From NCBI GenBank assembly GCA_020633495.1, contig JACKDR010000028.1, positions 1-64,000 of the forward strand: 64,000 nt of DNA, in the 5' to 3' direction. This document shows positions 45,201-55,798 of this stretch, in pieces; the first letter of the stretch is position 1, and each line of letters begins with the position of its first letter. This stretch comes from Kofleriaceae bacterium. Its GTDB lineage: Bacteria; Myxococcota_A; Polyangia; Haliangiales; Haliangiaceae. The notes under the pieces were generated by a model. The model was not told the origin of the DNA. It made no database searches and saw nothing but the letters and a program-made list of their open reading frames with translations. Position numbers and translations under genes: made by a program.

Positions 45201-48200
45201 TCACCGCGCCGGGCGCAGCATCACCGGCCAGCTGACGCCGAGCGACGCGTAGTCCGGGTTGCGGACGAACCGCCAGGCCCGGGCCCGGGCGGCGGCACAG
45301 GCGGCGACGCCGCCCAGTGCCGGGGCGTCGGCGCCGCCGTCGGCGTGGACCACCTTGCCGAGGCCGTCGACCTGGATCCGCAGGGTGATCCGACCGGTCA
45401 GCGCCGGATCGCCGAGCAGGCCGTCCTCGTAGCAGCGCTGGATCGCGCCGAGGTGGCGGCGGAAGACCCGGCGCAGCTGGTCCTTCGAGATCCGGCCGGC
45501 GAGGTGGGTGTCGCCGGCGATCAGCGCGTACGCGAGCTCGCCGCGGTCGAGCTCGAGCGCGGCGCGATCGTCGCCGAGATCGGGCTGGGCCAGCAGCGCG
45601 TCGTAGAGCTCGCGGGCGGCGGCGCCGTAGCGGCGATCGCGGGTGTCGGCGAAGGTGCGGTGGAGCAGGCGCGCCGCGTCGATCGCGTCGTGGCGGACGT
45701 CGGCGCGCTCGTCGGCGGTCGCCGCGGCGCCCAGGGCGGCGCGCAGCGCCTCGGCCTCGCGCTCGGGGCGATCGGCGTCGCGCTCGAGACGGGCCCGCTC
45801 GAGGCGGGCCCAGGTCGGTTCGGCGGCGGCGACCGCGTCGAGGACGATCGCGGCGTCGCCGTCGCGGCCGGCGTCGAGGTAGGCGCGCTCGAGCTCGCGC
45901 AGCGGCGGCGTTCCCGCGGCGGCGGCGGCGCGCAGCTCGGCGATCGCGGCGTCGGCCGCGGTCCCGTTCACGACCAGCAGCTCGGCGAGGGCGCGCAGGT
46001 AGGGCGCGCGGTGGTCGGCCGGCGCGCGGGTCGCGGCGTCGCGCATCCAGCGCAGCGCGTCGGCGGTGTCGCCGGCGTAGCGGCGCAGGAACGCCAGCGC
46101 GTACCGCTGGTCGGCGCGCGGCAGCCGGGCGCCGTCGATCGGCGCCGCCGCGACGCCGGCGTCACGCAGCTGACCGGCATCGACCAGCAGCCACGCCGCG
46201 GCCAGGGCCCGGAGCGCGTCGTCGGCGTCGGCGGCGCCGGCGGCCGTCAGCGACGGCGTCAGCTCGGGCCGCGGCACGCTGCCCTCGACGACGTCGTCGG
46301 CGAAGTCGAAGAACGCCTGGCCCGGCCCGCTGACCTCGCGATGGACGCCGACGGTCGCGATCAAGACGCCGCCGTCGAGGCGCCACCGGCCGGCGCGCGT
46401 CTGCGCCGCCGCCAGCGCGGCGATCGGGCGGGTCTCCTCGTCGAGGCGCCACCGGAGGGCGCCGCCGTCGCCGGCGACGATCAGGCCCTGGGGCACGAAC
46501 GCGGGCTGGCCGTCGCCGTCGCGCGACCACAGCGGCGCGCCGGTGGCGGCGTCCCACACCCGGGTGACCGGCGCGACGGCGCCGCCACGAACGACGCCGT
46601 CGCCGCGCGCCGCGGCGGGCGTCCCGGTGGTCGCGAGCAGGCGGCCGTCGGCGCGCACCGCGACGCCGGTGACCCAGCCGCCGTGATCGAGGACCGCGAC
46701 GGCGCGGCCGCGTGCGACGTCCCACAGCCGCGCGGTGCCGTCGCGGCTGCCCGACAGCAGGCGGCGGCCATCGGGGCTGAACGCCAGCGAGGTGATCGCG
46801 TCGCCGTGGCCGCGCAGCTCGACGTGGGCGGCGCCGGTGGCCAGGCCGTGGAGCGCCAGCGTGCCGTCGGGGCCGCCGATCGCGAGCGTGGCGCCGTCGG
46901 GGCTGAACGCGGCGGTCGCGGTCGGGCCGGCGCCGGCGCGCGGGCGCGGCGCGGCGTCGCCGTCACGCCACAGCAGGACCGGCTCGCCGCTGGCCCACAT
47001 CGCGAGCGTCGCGCCGTCGGGGCTCCACGCCGCCGCGTCGAGGACGCCGCCGGCGTCGAGGGTCGCGACCTCGGTGCCGTCGTCGCGCCAGACGTGGACG
47101 GTCGCGCCGTCGATCGCGGCGAGCCGGCCCGGCCCCGGGGCGTAGGCGGCGTGCAGGGCGTCGACGGCGACGCGGCCGAGCTCGGTGCCGTCGGCGAGGC
47201 GCCAGCGCCGCACCGTGTGATCGGTGCCGACCGTGATCGCCTGATCGCCGGCGAGCGTGATCTCGGCGATCGGGCCGCGGTGGCCGGTCAGGGTGCGGGT
47301 CGCGTCGCCCAGCTGCTGCAGCCGGACGTCGTCGGCGACCAGCAGCGACGTGGCGTCGCCGGCGCCGGGGTGGCCGCGCAGGCCGGCGACGAGCCGCGGC
47401 GACGGCCGCCACCGGACCAGGCGCTGGTCGTCGCCGCCGGTGATGAGGCGGGCGCCGTCGCCGACCGCGGCGAGGACCATCACCGCGCCGGCGTGGCCGT
47501 CGAGGGTGTCGATCACGCGGCCGGTGGCGACGTCGATCAGGCGGACGCCGGCGGCGTCGCGGCTGGCCAGCGTCGGGCGGCCGTCGATCGTCAGCGCCGC
47601 CAGGTCGTCGCCGCCGTCGCCGGTGTGGATCTCGAGCAGCTCGCCGCGGCCGTCGAAGGTGACGAACGCGTTCGCGTAGGCCAGGACCAGGCCGCCGTCG
47701 GAGGTCGCGACCGCGGCCTCGGGCGCCGGGCCGAACAGCCGCAGCTCGAGGCGGCGGTCGGTGGCGAGCTCGATCGCCAGGATCCGCGTGTACGGATCGG
47801 CGTCGGCGCTGGCGTCGGCGCCGCCGGGCGCGCGCGTGGTGCTGGCCAGCACCCACCGCCCGCCGTCGACCAGCCGGACCGCATCGAACGGCCCGGCGCC
47901 GGTGACCTCCGCGATCAGCTCGCCGGTGGCCGGGTCGCGGAGCTCGACGAGCCGCTCGCCGCCGTCGTGGCCGGGGCCGGCCGTCGCCGGCACGGTCGCC
48001 AGCGCGGCGCGGCCGCCGCGATCGATCAGCGCCGCGTCGCTGACGTCGCCGATCACGGCGCCGGCCGCGAGCGCGCCGGCGTCGACCCGGTAGGCCCGGA
48101 CCTCGTCGTTGGCCAGCGTCACCAGCCACGGCCCGGCGCCGGCGCGGACGCCGTACAGCTCGCCGTCGACGTGGCCGACCTCGTGGCCGTCGCGCGGATC

Positions 48201-49979
48201 CCAGAACGTGCAGCGGCCGTTCAGCACCGCCGCGGCGGTGGCGCCGTCGCGGCCGAGCGCGATCGCCTGCGCCGGCTCGTCGAGCGGGCCGAGCACGGGG
48301 CCGAGGCTGCCGTCGGCGGCGGCCAGGCGGAGGCCACCGTCCGTGGTCGCGATCAGGACGCGGCCGTCGGGCAGCGCGTCGATCAGCGCGATCGTGGCGT
48401 CGGTCGCGATCACCGCCTCGACGTCGTCGACGTGGCGCATGGCCTCGCCGAGCATGATCCGCAGGCTGGGCGTGCGCCGGCCGGCCCGCCACGCTTCGAT
48501 CAGGTAGGGCAGGGCGCGCGCCGGTGACCCGGCGACCAGCTCCTGGCGGCCCTGCTCCTCGAGGACCGCGGCGCGCTGGGCCTGGGCGAGGTCGCGGGCG
48601 TGGACCACCTGGCGGACGCTGATCACCGCGACCACGGCGAGCGCCGTCAGCAGCGCGGCGGCGGTGATCACCGCGGTGCGGTGGCGGCGCAGCCAGCGCC
48701 GCACCAGCTCGCCGAGGGTGTAGCGGTGGGCCGACACCACCTGGCCGGCCTGGAAGCGGCGCAGGTCCTCGGCCAGCTCGCGGGCGCTGGGGTAGCGCGC
48801 CGCCGGCTCGGGCTGCATCGCGCGGGCGACGATCGCGGCCAGCTCGGCGGGCGCCTCGGGGGCGCGGTCGGCGACCGGCGCCGGCGCGCGCCCGGTGAGC
48901 AGGTGCTCGAGCACGTCCGAGGCGCCGCGCAGGCCGTGGTACGGCGGCGCGCCGGCGAGCACGTGGTAGAGCAGCGCGCCCAGCGCGTAGACGTCGGCGC
49001 GGGCGTCGACCGGCTCGCCGCGGGCCTGCTCGGGCGGCATGTACGCCGGCGTGCCGATCGCGCTGCCGTGGTGGGTGACGTCGGTGGCGCCGGTGCCGAT
49101 CGGGTCGGCGTCGTCGGGCACGGTCGTGCGGGCGTCGGCGCCCTCGACGCTGAGGTCCTTGGCCAGGCCCCAGTCGATCACGACGGTCTCGCCGTAGTCG
49201 CCGCACAGCACGTTGGCCGGCTTGAGGTCGCGGTGGACGACGCCGCGATCGTGGGCGTAGGCGAGCGCCTCGCACACCGCGATCACGTGCGGCAGCAGCG
49301 CGGCGCGCGCCGCGAAGTCGGCGGCGCCGGCGACGACGGCGTCGAGCGGGCGGCCCGCGACCAGCTTCATGGCGTAGAACGGCTCGCCGTCGGGCCAGCG
49401 CCCGCACTCGTAGACCGGGACGATCGCGGGGTGCTGCAGCCGCGCCGTGATCATCGCCTCGCGCTCGAAGCGCATCGCCAGGGCGCCGCCGCCGCCGAGC
49501 ACTTCCTTGATCGCGACGGCGCGACCGACCCGGCGATCGCGGGCACGCAGGACCCGGCCCATGCCGCCGCGGCCGAGCTCGCCGTCGATGCGGTAGACGT
49601 CGCGCGGCACGGTCGGCAGGGTCGGGAGATCGTCGGCGCGGCGCCGCACGCCGCTGCTCGGCGGGCCCGCGGTCGGGACGTCGGCGTCGCCGACCGCGAG
49701 GGTCGCGAGCACGGCGTCCGGTGCGCCGGACACCCCGCCGTCGCTGCCGCCCGGCCCGCTGGCGACGGTCTCGGCGAGCCCGGTCACCGGCGCGTCGCCG
49801 GGCGCCACGGTCTCGGCCAGCCCGGCGTCCCGATCGCGCGCTGGCGTCGTGGACGCGGGCGTGGACGCGGCGGCCGGCGACGGCGTGTCGCCGCCGGCCA
49901 GCGTCTCGGCGACCGCGTCCGGCACCCGGTCGCCACCGCGACCCGAGGCTCCGCCACCGGCGCGTCCCCGCTGCGTCAT
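45201..49979 (-). CDS. Ser/Thr protein kinase with WD40 repeats and AgmX-like C-terminal module
   Basis: 1592 residues. Residues 1-125 are disordered with repeats of the form AETLAGGDTP, AETVAPGDAP, AETVASG, LATLAVGDA. The kinase domain (about 128-410) has GRGGMGRV, VAIKEV (Lys158), VVHRDLKPAN (Asp251) and IDWGLAKD (DWG, 269-271). A membrane helix (about 440-465) is followed by a roughly 600-residue WD40 propeller region (LAFSPDGRRLLSGSRDGTAR), a TPR-like helical part, and a final 110 residues with QRCYEDGLLGDPALTGRITL resembling AgmX/PglI C-terminal TonB-like domains. An inner-membrane receptor kinase: cytoplasmic kinase, periplasmic sensor. The substrate is unknown. Confidence 0.88.
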   Translation of the reverse strand: MTQRGRAGGGASGRGGDRVPDAVAETLAGGDTPSPAAASTPASTTPARDRDAGLAETVAPGDAPVTGLAETVASGPGGSDGGVSGAPDAVLATLAVGDADVPTAGPPSSGVRRRADDLPTLPTVPRDVYRIDGELGRGGMGRVLRARDRRVGRAVAIKEVLGGGGALAMRFEREAMITARLQHPAIVPVYECGRWPDGEPFYAMKLVAGRPLDAVVAGAADFAARAALLPHVIAVCEALAYAHDRGVVHRDLKPANVLCGDYGETVVIDWGLAKDLSVEGADARTTVPDDADPIGTGATDVTHHGSAIGTPAYMPPEQARGEPVDARADVYALGALLYHVLAGAPPYHGLRGASDVLEHLLTGRAPAPVADRAPEAPAELAAIVARAMQPEPAARYPSARELAEDLRRFQAGQVVSAHRYTLGELVRRWLRRHRTAVITAAALLTALAVVAVISVRQVVHARDLAQAQRAAVLEEQGRQELVAGSPARALPYLIEAWRAGRRTPSLRIMLGEAMRHVDDVEAVIATDATIALIDALPDGRVLIATTDGGLRLAAADGSLGPVLGPLDEPAQAIALGRDGATAAAVLNGRCTFWDPRDGHEVGHVDGELYGVRAGAGPWLVTLANDEVRAYRVDAGALAAGAVIGDVSDAALIDRGGRAALATVPATAGPGHDGGERLVELRDPATGELIAEVTGAGPFDAVRLVDGGRWVLASTTRAPGGADASADADPYTRILAIELATDRRLELRLFGPAPEAAVATSDGGLVLAYANAFVTFDGRGELLEIHTGDGGDDLAALTIDGRPTLASRDAAGVRLIDVATGRVIDTLDGHAGAVMVLAAVGDGARLITGGDDQRLVRWRPSPRLVAGLRGHPGAGDATSLLVADDVRLQQLGDATRTLTGHRGPIAEITLAGDQAITVGTDHTVRRWRLADGTELGRVAVDALHAAYAPGPGRLAAIDGATVHVWRDDGTEVATLDAGGVLDAAAWSPDGATLAMWASGEPVLLWRDGDAAPRPRAGAGPTATAAFSPDGATLAIGGPDGTLALHGLATGAAHVELRGHGDAITSLAFSPDGRRLLSGSRDGTARLWDVARGRAVAVLDHGGWVTGVAVRADGRLLATTGTPAAARGDGVVRGGAVAPVTRVWDAATGAPLWSRDGDGQPAFVPQGLIVAGDGGALRWRLDEETRPIAALAAAQTRAGRWRLDGGVLIATVGVHREVSGPGQAFFDFADDVVEGSVPRPELTPSLTAAGAADADDALRALAAAWLLVDAGQLRDAGVAAAPIDGARLPRADQRYALAFLRRYAGDTADALRWMRDAATRAPADHRAPYLRALAELLVVNGTAADAAIAELRAAAAAGTPPLRELERAYLDAGRDGDAAIVLDAVAAAEPTWARLERARLERDADRPEREAEALRAALGAAATADERADVRHDAIDAARLLHRTFADTRDRRYGAAARELYDALLAQPDLGDDRAALELDRGELAYALIAGDTHLAGRISKDQLRRVFRRHLGAIQRCYEDGLLGDPALTGRITLRIQVDGLGKVVHADGGADAPALGGVAACAAARARAWRFVRNPDYASLGVSWPVMLRPAR

Positions 49980-50089
49980 CTGCCGCCCACCTTACACCGG
50001 CTACCCGGGGGCCGGTGCCCCCGCGGCGTGCGCCGCGTGGGACCGGGTCCCCGATCGGAGCCGCGGCACCCCGCTCCCGCCGCCTCGTC

Positions 50090-50112
50090 CGGGTGTCAGA
50101 CACCCGTACATC
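50090..50112 (-). repeat. Third copy of the REP core (inner hairpin only)
   Basis: Read on the minus strand, GATGTACGGGTGTCTGACAC plus CCG matches the core of the repeats at 366-434 and 450-518 with one change (T for G in the loop). The outer arms are absent. It lies in the gap before the lipoprotein gene, 40 kb from the other copies, so the element is dispersed. Confidence 0.65.
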
Positions 50113-50196
50113 GGCAGTCGATCCGCGGACCTGCGATGCGTCCGGCTGGCGGCATGGTGGCTGCAAGCCCAGGGCGGGATACCCCAGGAGGTCTCC

Positions 50197-50931
50197 ATGT
50201 CCCGTGCCCCGTGGCTGATCGCGTTCGCCTCGCTCGCCGCCAGCGCCGCTCTCGGCTGCGGCGACAACCTCGGCGTCGAGGCCGACCTCGCGGGAGCCGA
50301 CGCGGCGCACCTGCGACGCGCGGTCGGGGCCGCGTCCGGCGGCGACGCGCTGGCCGCCTACGCGCTGGCCGCCCCGCTGGCCGGGCTCGACGCGCCGACC
50401 GCGTGCCCCGCGGTCGTCACCACCGGCGCCACCACCGTCGTCACCGGCGGCTGCCAGGTCGACGGCAAGGTGGTCAGCGGCCGCATCGTGCTCGAGAACG
50501 TCCCCGCCCCGGACGACGACGTCGATCGCAGCGCGGTCGCGCGGATCACCTTCGAGGGCTACGGCGTCGGGGCCGAGCTGCTCGACGGCACGGTCGAGCG
50601 GACCGGCGACGGCGCCCGCCTCGACGTCGAGCTGACCGCGACGCTCGACGACGTCACCGCGATCACGTCGCTGTCGCTGACCTGCGACGAGCGCGGTCTG
50701 TGCGCCGCCGGCGACGGCGCCCTGGTCGACGTCGACGGCCTCGGCGTGCTCGACGTCCTCGGCGCCTGGCGCAACGCGCCGGCGGCCGGCGGCTACCTCA
50801 CGCTGCGCGGCGGCGCGGTGATGACCCTCGATCTCAACGCGCTCGCCGACGGCTGCGCGCCGTACACCCTCGACGGCGCCGCGGCTGGCCGCCTGTGCGG
50901 CCTGGCCAGCGCGTCGCAGCCGCGCCGGTAG
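50197..50931 (+). CDS. Hypothetical lipoprotein
   Basis: 244 residues. CAGGAGG lies 5 bases before the ATG. The signal peptide ends SAALGC, followed by GDNLGVEADLAG. The mature chain is beta-rich with repeated acidic turns (RITFEGYGVGAELLDGTVER, LDVELTATLDDVTAITSLSL) and three Cys pairs likely to be disulfides. No family was recognised. Envelope-anchored, monocistronic. A REP core copy sits in its upstream region. Confidence 0.7.
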   Translation: MSRAPWLIAFASLAASAALGCGDNLGVEADLAGADAAHLRRAVGAASGGDALAAYALAAPLAGLDAPTACPAVVTTGATTVVTGGCQVDGKVVSGRIVLENVPAPDDDVDRSAVARITFEGYGVGAELLDGTVERTGDGARLDVELTATLDDVTAITSLSLTCDERGLCAAGDGALVDVDGLGVLDVLGAWRNAPAAGGYLTLRGGAVMTLDLNALADGCAPYTLDGAAAGRLCGLASASQPRR

Positions 50932-50962
50932 CGCGCCGCGCGTCTCGGTTCGCGTCGCGCGG

Positions 50963-51388
50963 CTAGCCCGGCACGTTGCGCAGGAAGTCGGCGACCTCGG
51001 CCAGCCGGGCGTCGAGGAAGCCGCGGACCCAGCCGTCGACGCCCTCGGCGTCCATCGCGGTGGCCATCGCGCGCAGCCAGGCGTCGCGCATCGCGGTGTC
51101 GACCGCGACCCGGCCGTGGCGCATGCGCAGCCGCGGGTGGCCGTGCTGGGCCACGTAGTCCTGCGGCCCGCCCAGCCAGCCGATGAAGAACAGCGCGAAC
51201 CGATCGCGCGGCTCGCGCGCCACCGCGCCGTCGGGGTCGCACGGGTGCAGCCGCGCCAGCGCCGGCTCGTCGGCGCTCATCGCGTCGTAGAACCGCTCGA
51301 CCAGGCGGCGCACCCGGGCCTCGCCGCCGAGGGCGACGAACGGGGTCTCGGTCGGCGGCGGTGCCGCCGCGTCGCGGGCGTCGCTCAC
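50963..51388 (-). CDS. Truncated haemoglobin (group II-like)
   Basis: 141 residues from GTG 51388. VRRLVERFYDAMSADEPALA is the B/C helix region. FFIGWLGGPQDYVAQHGHPR carries the group II W-x-GGP-x-Y signature, and the proximal His lies in HPRLRMRH. RDAWLRAMATAMD is the H-helix motif. Such two-on-two globins bind haem and act in O2 or NO handling in the cytoplasm. The gene lies 33 bases downstream of the M2 peptidase gene on the same strand, so co-transcription is possible though no functional link is known. Confidence 0.88.
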   Translation of the reverse strand: MSDARDAAAPPPTETPFVALGGEARVRRLVERFYDAMSADEPALARLHPCDPDGAVAREPRDRFALFFIGWLGGPQDYVAQHGHPRLRMRHGRVAVDTAMRDAWLRAMATAMDAEGVDGWVRGFLDARLAEVADFLRNVPG

Positions 51389-51421
51389 GGCGTCACCCGC
51401 GGGCGCCGCGCGCCACGTCGC

Positions 51422-53356
51422 TCACCAGCCGCACTGCTGGCCCTTGTTCTGCTCCTCGAGCCACGCCTGCAGCGGCGCGAAGTACTCGAGCAGCGCGCTG
51501 GCGTCGCCGGCGCGCTCGCCGGTGATCGCCTCCATCGCGTCGGGCCACGGCTTGCTCGCGCCCATCTGCAACATCTTCCACATCTTCGCGCCGGCCTCCT
51601 TGCTGCCGAAGATGCTGCACGTGTGCAGCGGTCCGGTGTGGCCGGCCGCCTTGCACAGCGCGCGGTGGAACTGGAACTGGTAGATGTCGGCGAGGAAGTA
51701 GCGCAGGTACGGCGTGTTCGCGGGCACGTGGTACTTGGCGCCCGGGTCGAAGAACTCCTCGCCGCGCGCCGACGGCGGCGCCACGCCCTGGTAGGTGCGG
51801 ATCAGGTCCCACCAGGCCTGGTTGTAGTGGTCGGGCGTGATCTTGCCGTTGAAGACGTCCCACCGCCACTTGTCGATCATCAGGCCGAACGGCAGGAACG
51901 CGACCTTGTCGAGCGCGCGCTGCATCAGGATGTTGATGTCGGCCTTGTCGTTGCGCGACGCCTTGTCGAGGATGCCCATCTTGACCAGGTACTCGGGCGT
52001 CACGCTCAGCGCGATCGTGTCGCCGATGGCCTCGTGGAAGCCGTCGTTGGCGCCGTCCTGGAACAGCACCGGCTTGTCGTGGTACGCGAGGTAGTAGTAG
52101 TCGTGGCCGAGCTCGTGGTGGAGGGTGACGAGATCCTCCTCGGTCACCTTGGTGCACATCTTGATGCGGACGTCGCCGTTGTAGGTGAGGTCCCAGGCGC
52201 TGGCGTGGCACACGACCTCGCGGTCGCGCGGCCGGGTCAGCATCGACCGCTCCCAGAACGTCTTGGGCAGCGACGGCATGCCGAGCGACACGAAGAAGCC
52301 CTCGGCGATCTTGGCCATCTTCTCGGCGTCGAGCTTCTTCTTGACCATGCCCTTGGTGACGTCGATCGACGGCTGCCCCGGGTACGGCTCGACCTGCGGG
52401 TAGATGTTGCCCCACGCCTGCGACCACATGTTGCCGAGCAGCATCGCGGGGATGGGCTGGCCGTCGGCGACCTTGGCCTTGCCCCACTTCTTCTGCAGCC
52501 GGCCGCGCACGTAGCAGTGCAGCTGGTCGTACAGCGGCTTGACCTGCTGCCACAGCCGCTCGATGTCGGTCTCGAGCGCGTCGGTCGACATGTCGTAGCG
52601 GCTCTTCCACACCGCGCCGACGTCGGCGAAGCCCTGCTCGCGGGCGCCCTCGTTGCCGAGCTCGACGAAGCGCTGGTAGTCGCCGCGCATGTCGACCGAG
52701 ATCGTCCGCCAGCCGTCGAAGGCCTCGACCAGGTCGTCCCAGCTGGCCTTGGGGTTGGCGAGGATCGCCGACAGCTCGTCGAGGTTGAGGCAGCTGTCCT
52801 TGGCGCCCTTGGCGGCGTACTTCTTCAGCTTGTCGGAGCAGTACTTGCCGGTGCCGTAGGTCGAGCTCATCTTGACCGCGAGCTCGGCCAGCTCCTTGGT
52901 CTTGGCCGGGTCGCTCGGCGACGGCAGCGTCGCCGAGCGGCGCAAGAGGTCGAGCTTGCGGGCGACGTCTGGCGCCAGGCCGGTGACCGCGGCGTACTTG
53001 ACCGAGTCCTTGATCGCCTGGGTCAGCGTCGACATCGACACCTGGGCCGCGGCCGCCGACAGCGCGTCGGTGTCCTCGGTGATGTTGGTGGCGTTGATCC
53101 AGTCGGCGCGCGCGCCGGCGACCCAGACCTCGAGCAGCTTGGCCTCGGTGTCGGCGATGAACGCCGCGGCGTCGGCCGCGGTCGGCGCCGCGGCCGGCGG
53201 CGGCTCGGCCGGCGGCGCGACGTCGGTGGTGCCGCCGATCACCGGGACCGGCGGCGGCATCGCGACCGGCTTGGGCTCGCTGGAGCAGCCGGTGAGCGCC
53301 AGGGCGGCGGGGGCGAGGACGGCGAGGAGACGAGCGGGGTGCGAAGTCCTGACCAT
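51422..53356 (-). CDS. Peptidase M2 (angiotensin-converting-enzyme family) lipoprotein
   Basis: 644 residues. Signal peptide with lipobox ALTGC, then SSEPKPVAMPPPVPV. The zinc site is complete: HHELGH at 413-418 (His414, Glu415, His418) and Glu442 in GANDGFHEAIGD, 24 residues after the second His, as in ACE. ITEEDLVTLHHELGH-type context and YFLADIYQFQFHRALCK near the C-terminus are family-typical. ACE-like enzymes are dipeptidyl carboxypeptidases; here the enzyme should be attached in the periplasm or outer membrane and trim peptides, perhaps from prey or peptidoglycan turnover (inference). The length matches a single-domain ACE. Confidence 0.93.
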   Translation of the reverse strand: MVRTSHPARLLAVLAPAALALTGCSSEPKPVAMPPPVPVIGGTTDVAPPAEPPPAAAPTAADAAAFIADTEAKLLEVWVAGARADWINATNITEDTDALSAAAAQVSMSTLTQAIKDSVKYAAVTGLAPDVARKLDLLRRSATLPSPSDPAKTKELAELAVKMSSTYGTGKYCSDKLKKYAAKGAKDSCLNLDELSAILANPKASWDDLVEAFDGWRTISVDMRGDYQRFVELGNEGAREQGFADVGAVWKSRYDMSTDALETDIERLWQQVKPLYDQLHCYVRGRLQKKWGKAKVADGQPIPAMLLGNMWSQAWGNIYPQVEPYPGQPSIDVTKGMVKKKLDAEKMAKIAEGFFVSLGMPSLPKTFWERSMLTRPRDREVVCHASAWDLTYNGDVRIKMCTKVTEEDLVTLHHELGHDYYYLAYHDKPVLFQDGANDGFHEAIGDTIALSVTPEYLVKMGILDKASRNDKADINILMQRALDKVAFLPFGLMIDKWRWDVFNGKITPDHYNQAWWDLIRTYQGVAPPSARGEEFFDPGAKYHVPANTPYLRYFLADIYQFQFHRALCKAAGHTGPLHTCSIFGSKEAGAKMWKMLQMGASKPWPDAMEAITGERAGDASALLEYFAPLQAWLEEQNKGQQCGW

Positions 53357-53397
53357 GACGGCGCCGAACCTAGCCCAGCCGCGGTACGATGGCTAGC

Positions 53398-53943
53398 ATG
53401 GAGGGACCCTCGGAGGACCTGCGTCTGCCGACGACGCCGGTCGCTGTCCACCTGGTGCGCGCCGGCCATCCGCGCGAGCGCGCGGAGCTGTTCGTCGCGG
53501 TCAGCGCGGCGCGGCCGCGACGCAGCCGCGCCGGCCTCGCCTCCGACGTCGCCGAGCTGCTCGAGGCCGAGCCCGCGTTCGTGCCGGTGCGCGAGCCCGA
53601 CGCGCCCGGCGGCGCGCGGATCGCGCTGGTCGGCAAGCACGCGATCGTCTGGGTCGCGGTGTCGCTGCGCGGCGGCGAGGGCGCCGCGGTCGACGGCGTG
53701 CCGGCGCCGGTCGACGACGAGCCGTCCGACGCGCTGGCGCTCTACGATCACCACCACGGGGTGCGGGTCGAGCTCGCCGGCTTCGACGCGATCGAGGGCC
53801 ACGTCCTGTACTCGTCCCCGGCCGACCGGCCGCGGCTGGTCGATCACCTCAACCTGCCGGTGCGGTTCCTGCGGGTGTGGACGGGGTCGGCGCTGTACCT
53901 GATCAACAAGCATCACGTGGTGCGGGTCCTCGAGCTCGACTGA
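53398..53943 (+). CDS. Hypothetical protein upstream of the PilT-like ATPase
   Basis: 181 residues from ATG 53398. An in-frame ATG at 53389 overlaps the TACGAT box (53385-53390), so the downstream ATG, 7 bases after the box, is preferred. No signal peptide. The chain is alpha/beta, with VHLVRAGHPRERAELFVAVS, RIALVGKHAIVWVAVSLRGG and FLRVWTGSALYLINKHHVVR. No family was recognised. It ends 8 bases before the PilT-like ATPase gene, so the two form an operon and the protein may be a partner of that ATPase (inference). Confidence 0.65.
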   Translation: MEGPSEDLRLPTTPVAVHLVRAGHPRERAELFVAVSAARPRRSRAGLASDVAELLEAEPAFVPVREPDAPGGARIALVGKHAIVWVAVSLRGGEGAAVDGVPAPVDDEPSDALALYDHHHGVRVELAGFDAIEGHVLYSSPADRPRLVDHLNLPVRFLRVWTGSALYLINKHHVVRVLELD

Positions 53944-53951
53944 AGGAGTCC

Positions 53952-55508
<1,557 letters not shown>

Positions 55509-55528
55509 CGCCGGGCCCGGCGCCGCGG

Positions 55529-55747
55529 CTACGCCGACGTCGAGCTGTCGTAGCCGGCGTCCTCGACCGCGGCGATCATCTGGTCGACCGCGGCGGTGGG
55601 CGCGTGGGTGACCCGGGCGGTGCCGGCGGCCAGGTCGACCTCCGCCGACACGACCCCCGGCACCTTCCGCAGGGCCTCGCCGACGTGCTTGACGCAGTGG
55701 CCACACGTCATGCCGCGGACGTGCAGGATGGTCTGGGCTTCGCTCAT
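55529..55747 (-). CDS. copZ: Heavy-metal-associated domain copper chaperone (CopZ-like)
   Basis: 72 residues, a single HMA domain. GMTCGHC carries the metal-binding CxxC, and VSAEVDLAAGTARVTH and AAVEDAGYDSS complete the ferredoxin-like fold. Small cytoplasmic Cu(I) carriers of this type deliver copper to P1B ATPases, and the divergent gene 51 bases away encodes just such a pump. The pair is therefore a copper-resistance unit with a shared control region. Confidence 0.92.
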   Translation of the reverse strand: MSEAQTILHVRGMTCGHCVKHVGEALRKVPGVVSAEVDLAAGTARVTHAPTAAVDQMIAAVEDAGYDSSTSA

Positions 55748-55798
55748 GGTCTTGCTTGCACCTGTAATGTTCTGCGGTAGCCACGTCAACAGGTCGAG
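55748..55798. promoter_or_regulatory. Divergent copZ-copA control region
   Basis: The 51-base gap contains ACCTGT and ACAGGT as widely spaced inverted halves. On the minus strand there is a TTGACG -35 followed after 17 bases by TACAGG, placing copZ transcription about 10-20 bases before its ATG. Overlapping face-to-face promoters under one copper sensor (often CueR/CsoR) are likely; the sensor gene is not in the window. Confidence 0.4.

Noticed and set aside
45345..48527. Very long open frame on the plus strand opposite the kinase gene
   Set aside because: It is a high-GC shadow: repetitive Arg/Val/Gln/Asp/Gly composition, no domain, no start signal, whereas the minus strand encodes kinase and WD40 motifs.
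49716..49731. GTCCGG-N4-CCGGAC as another regulatory site
   Set aside because: It lies inside the kinase coding sequence and has a 4-base centre; chance occurrence at this GC content is sufficient.
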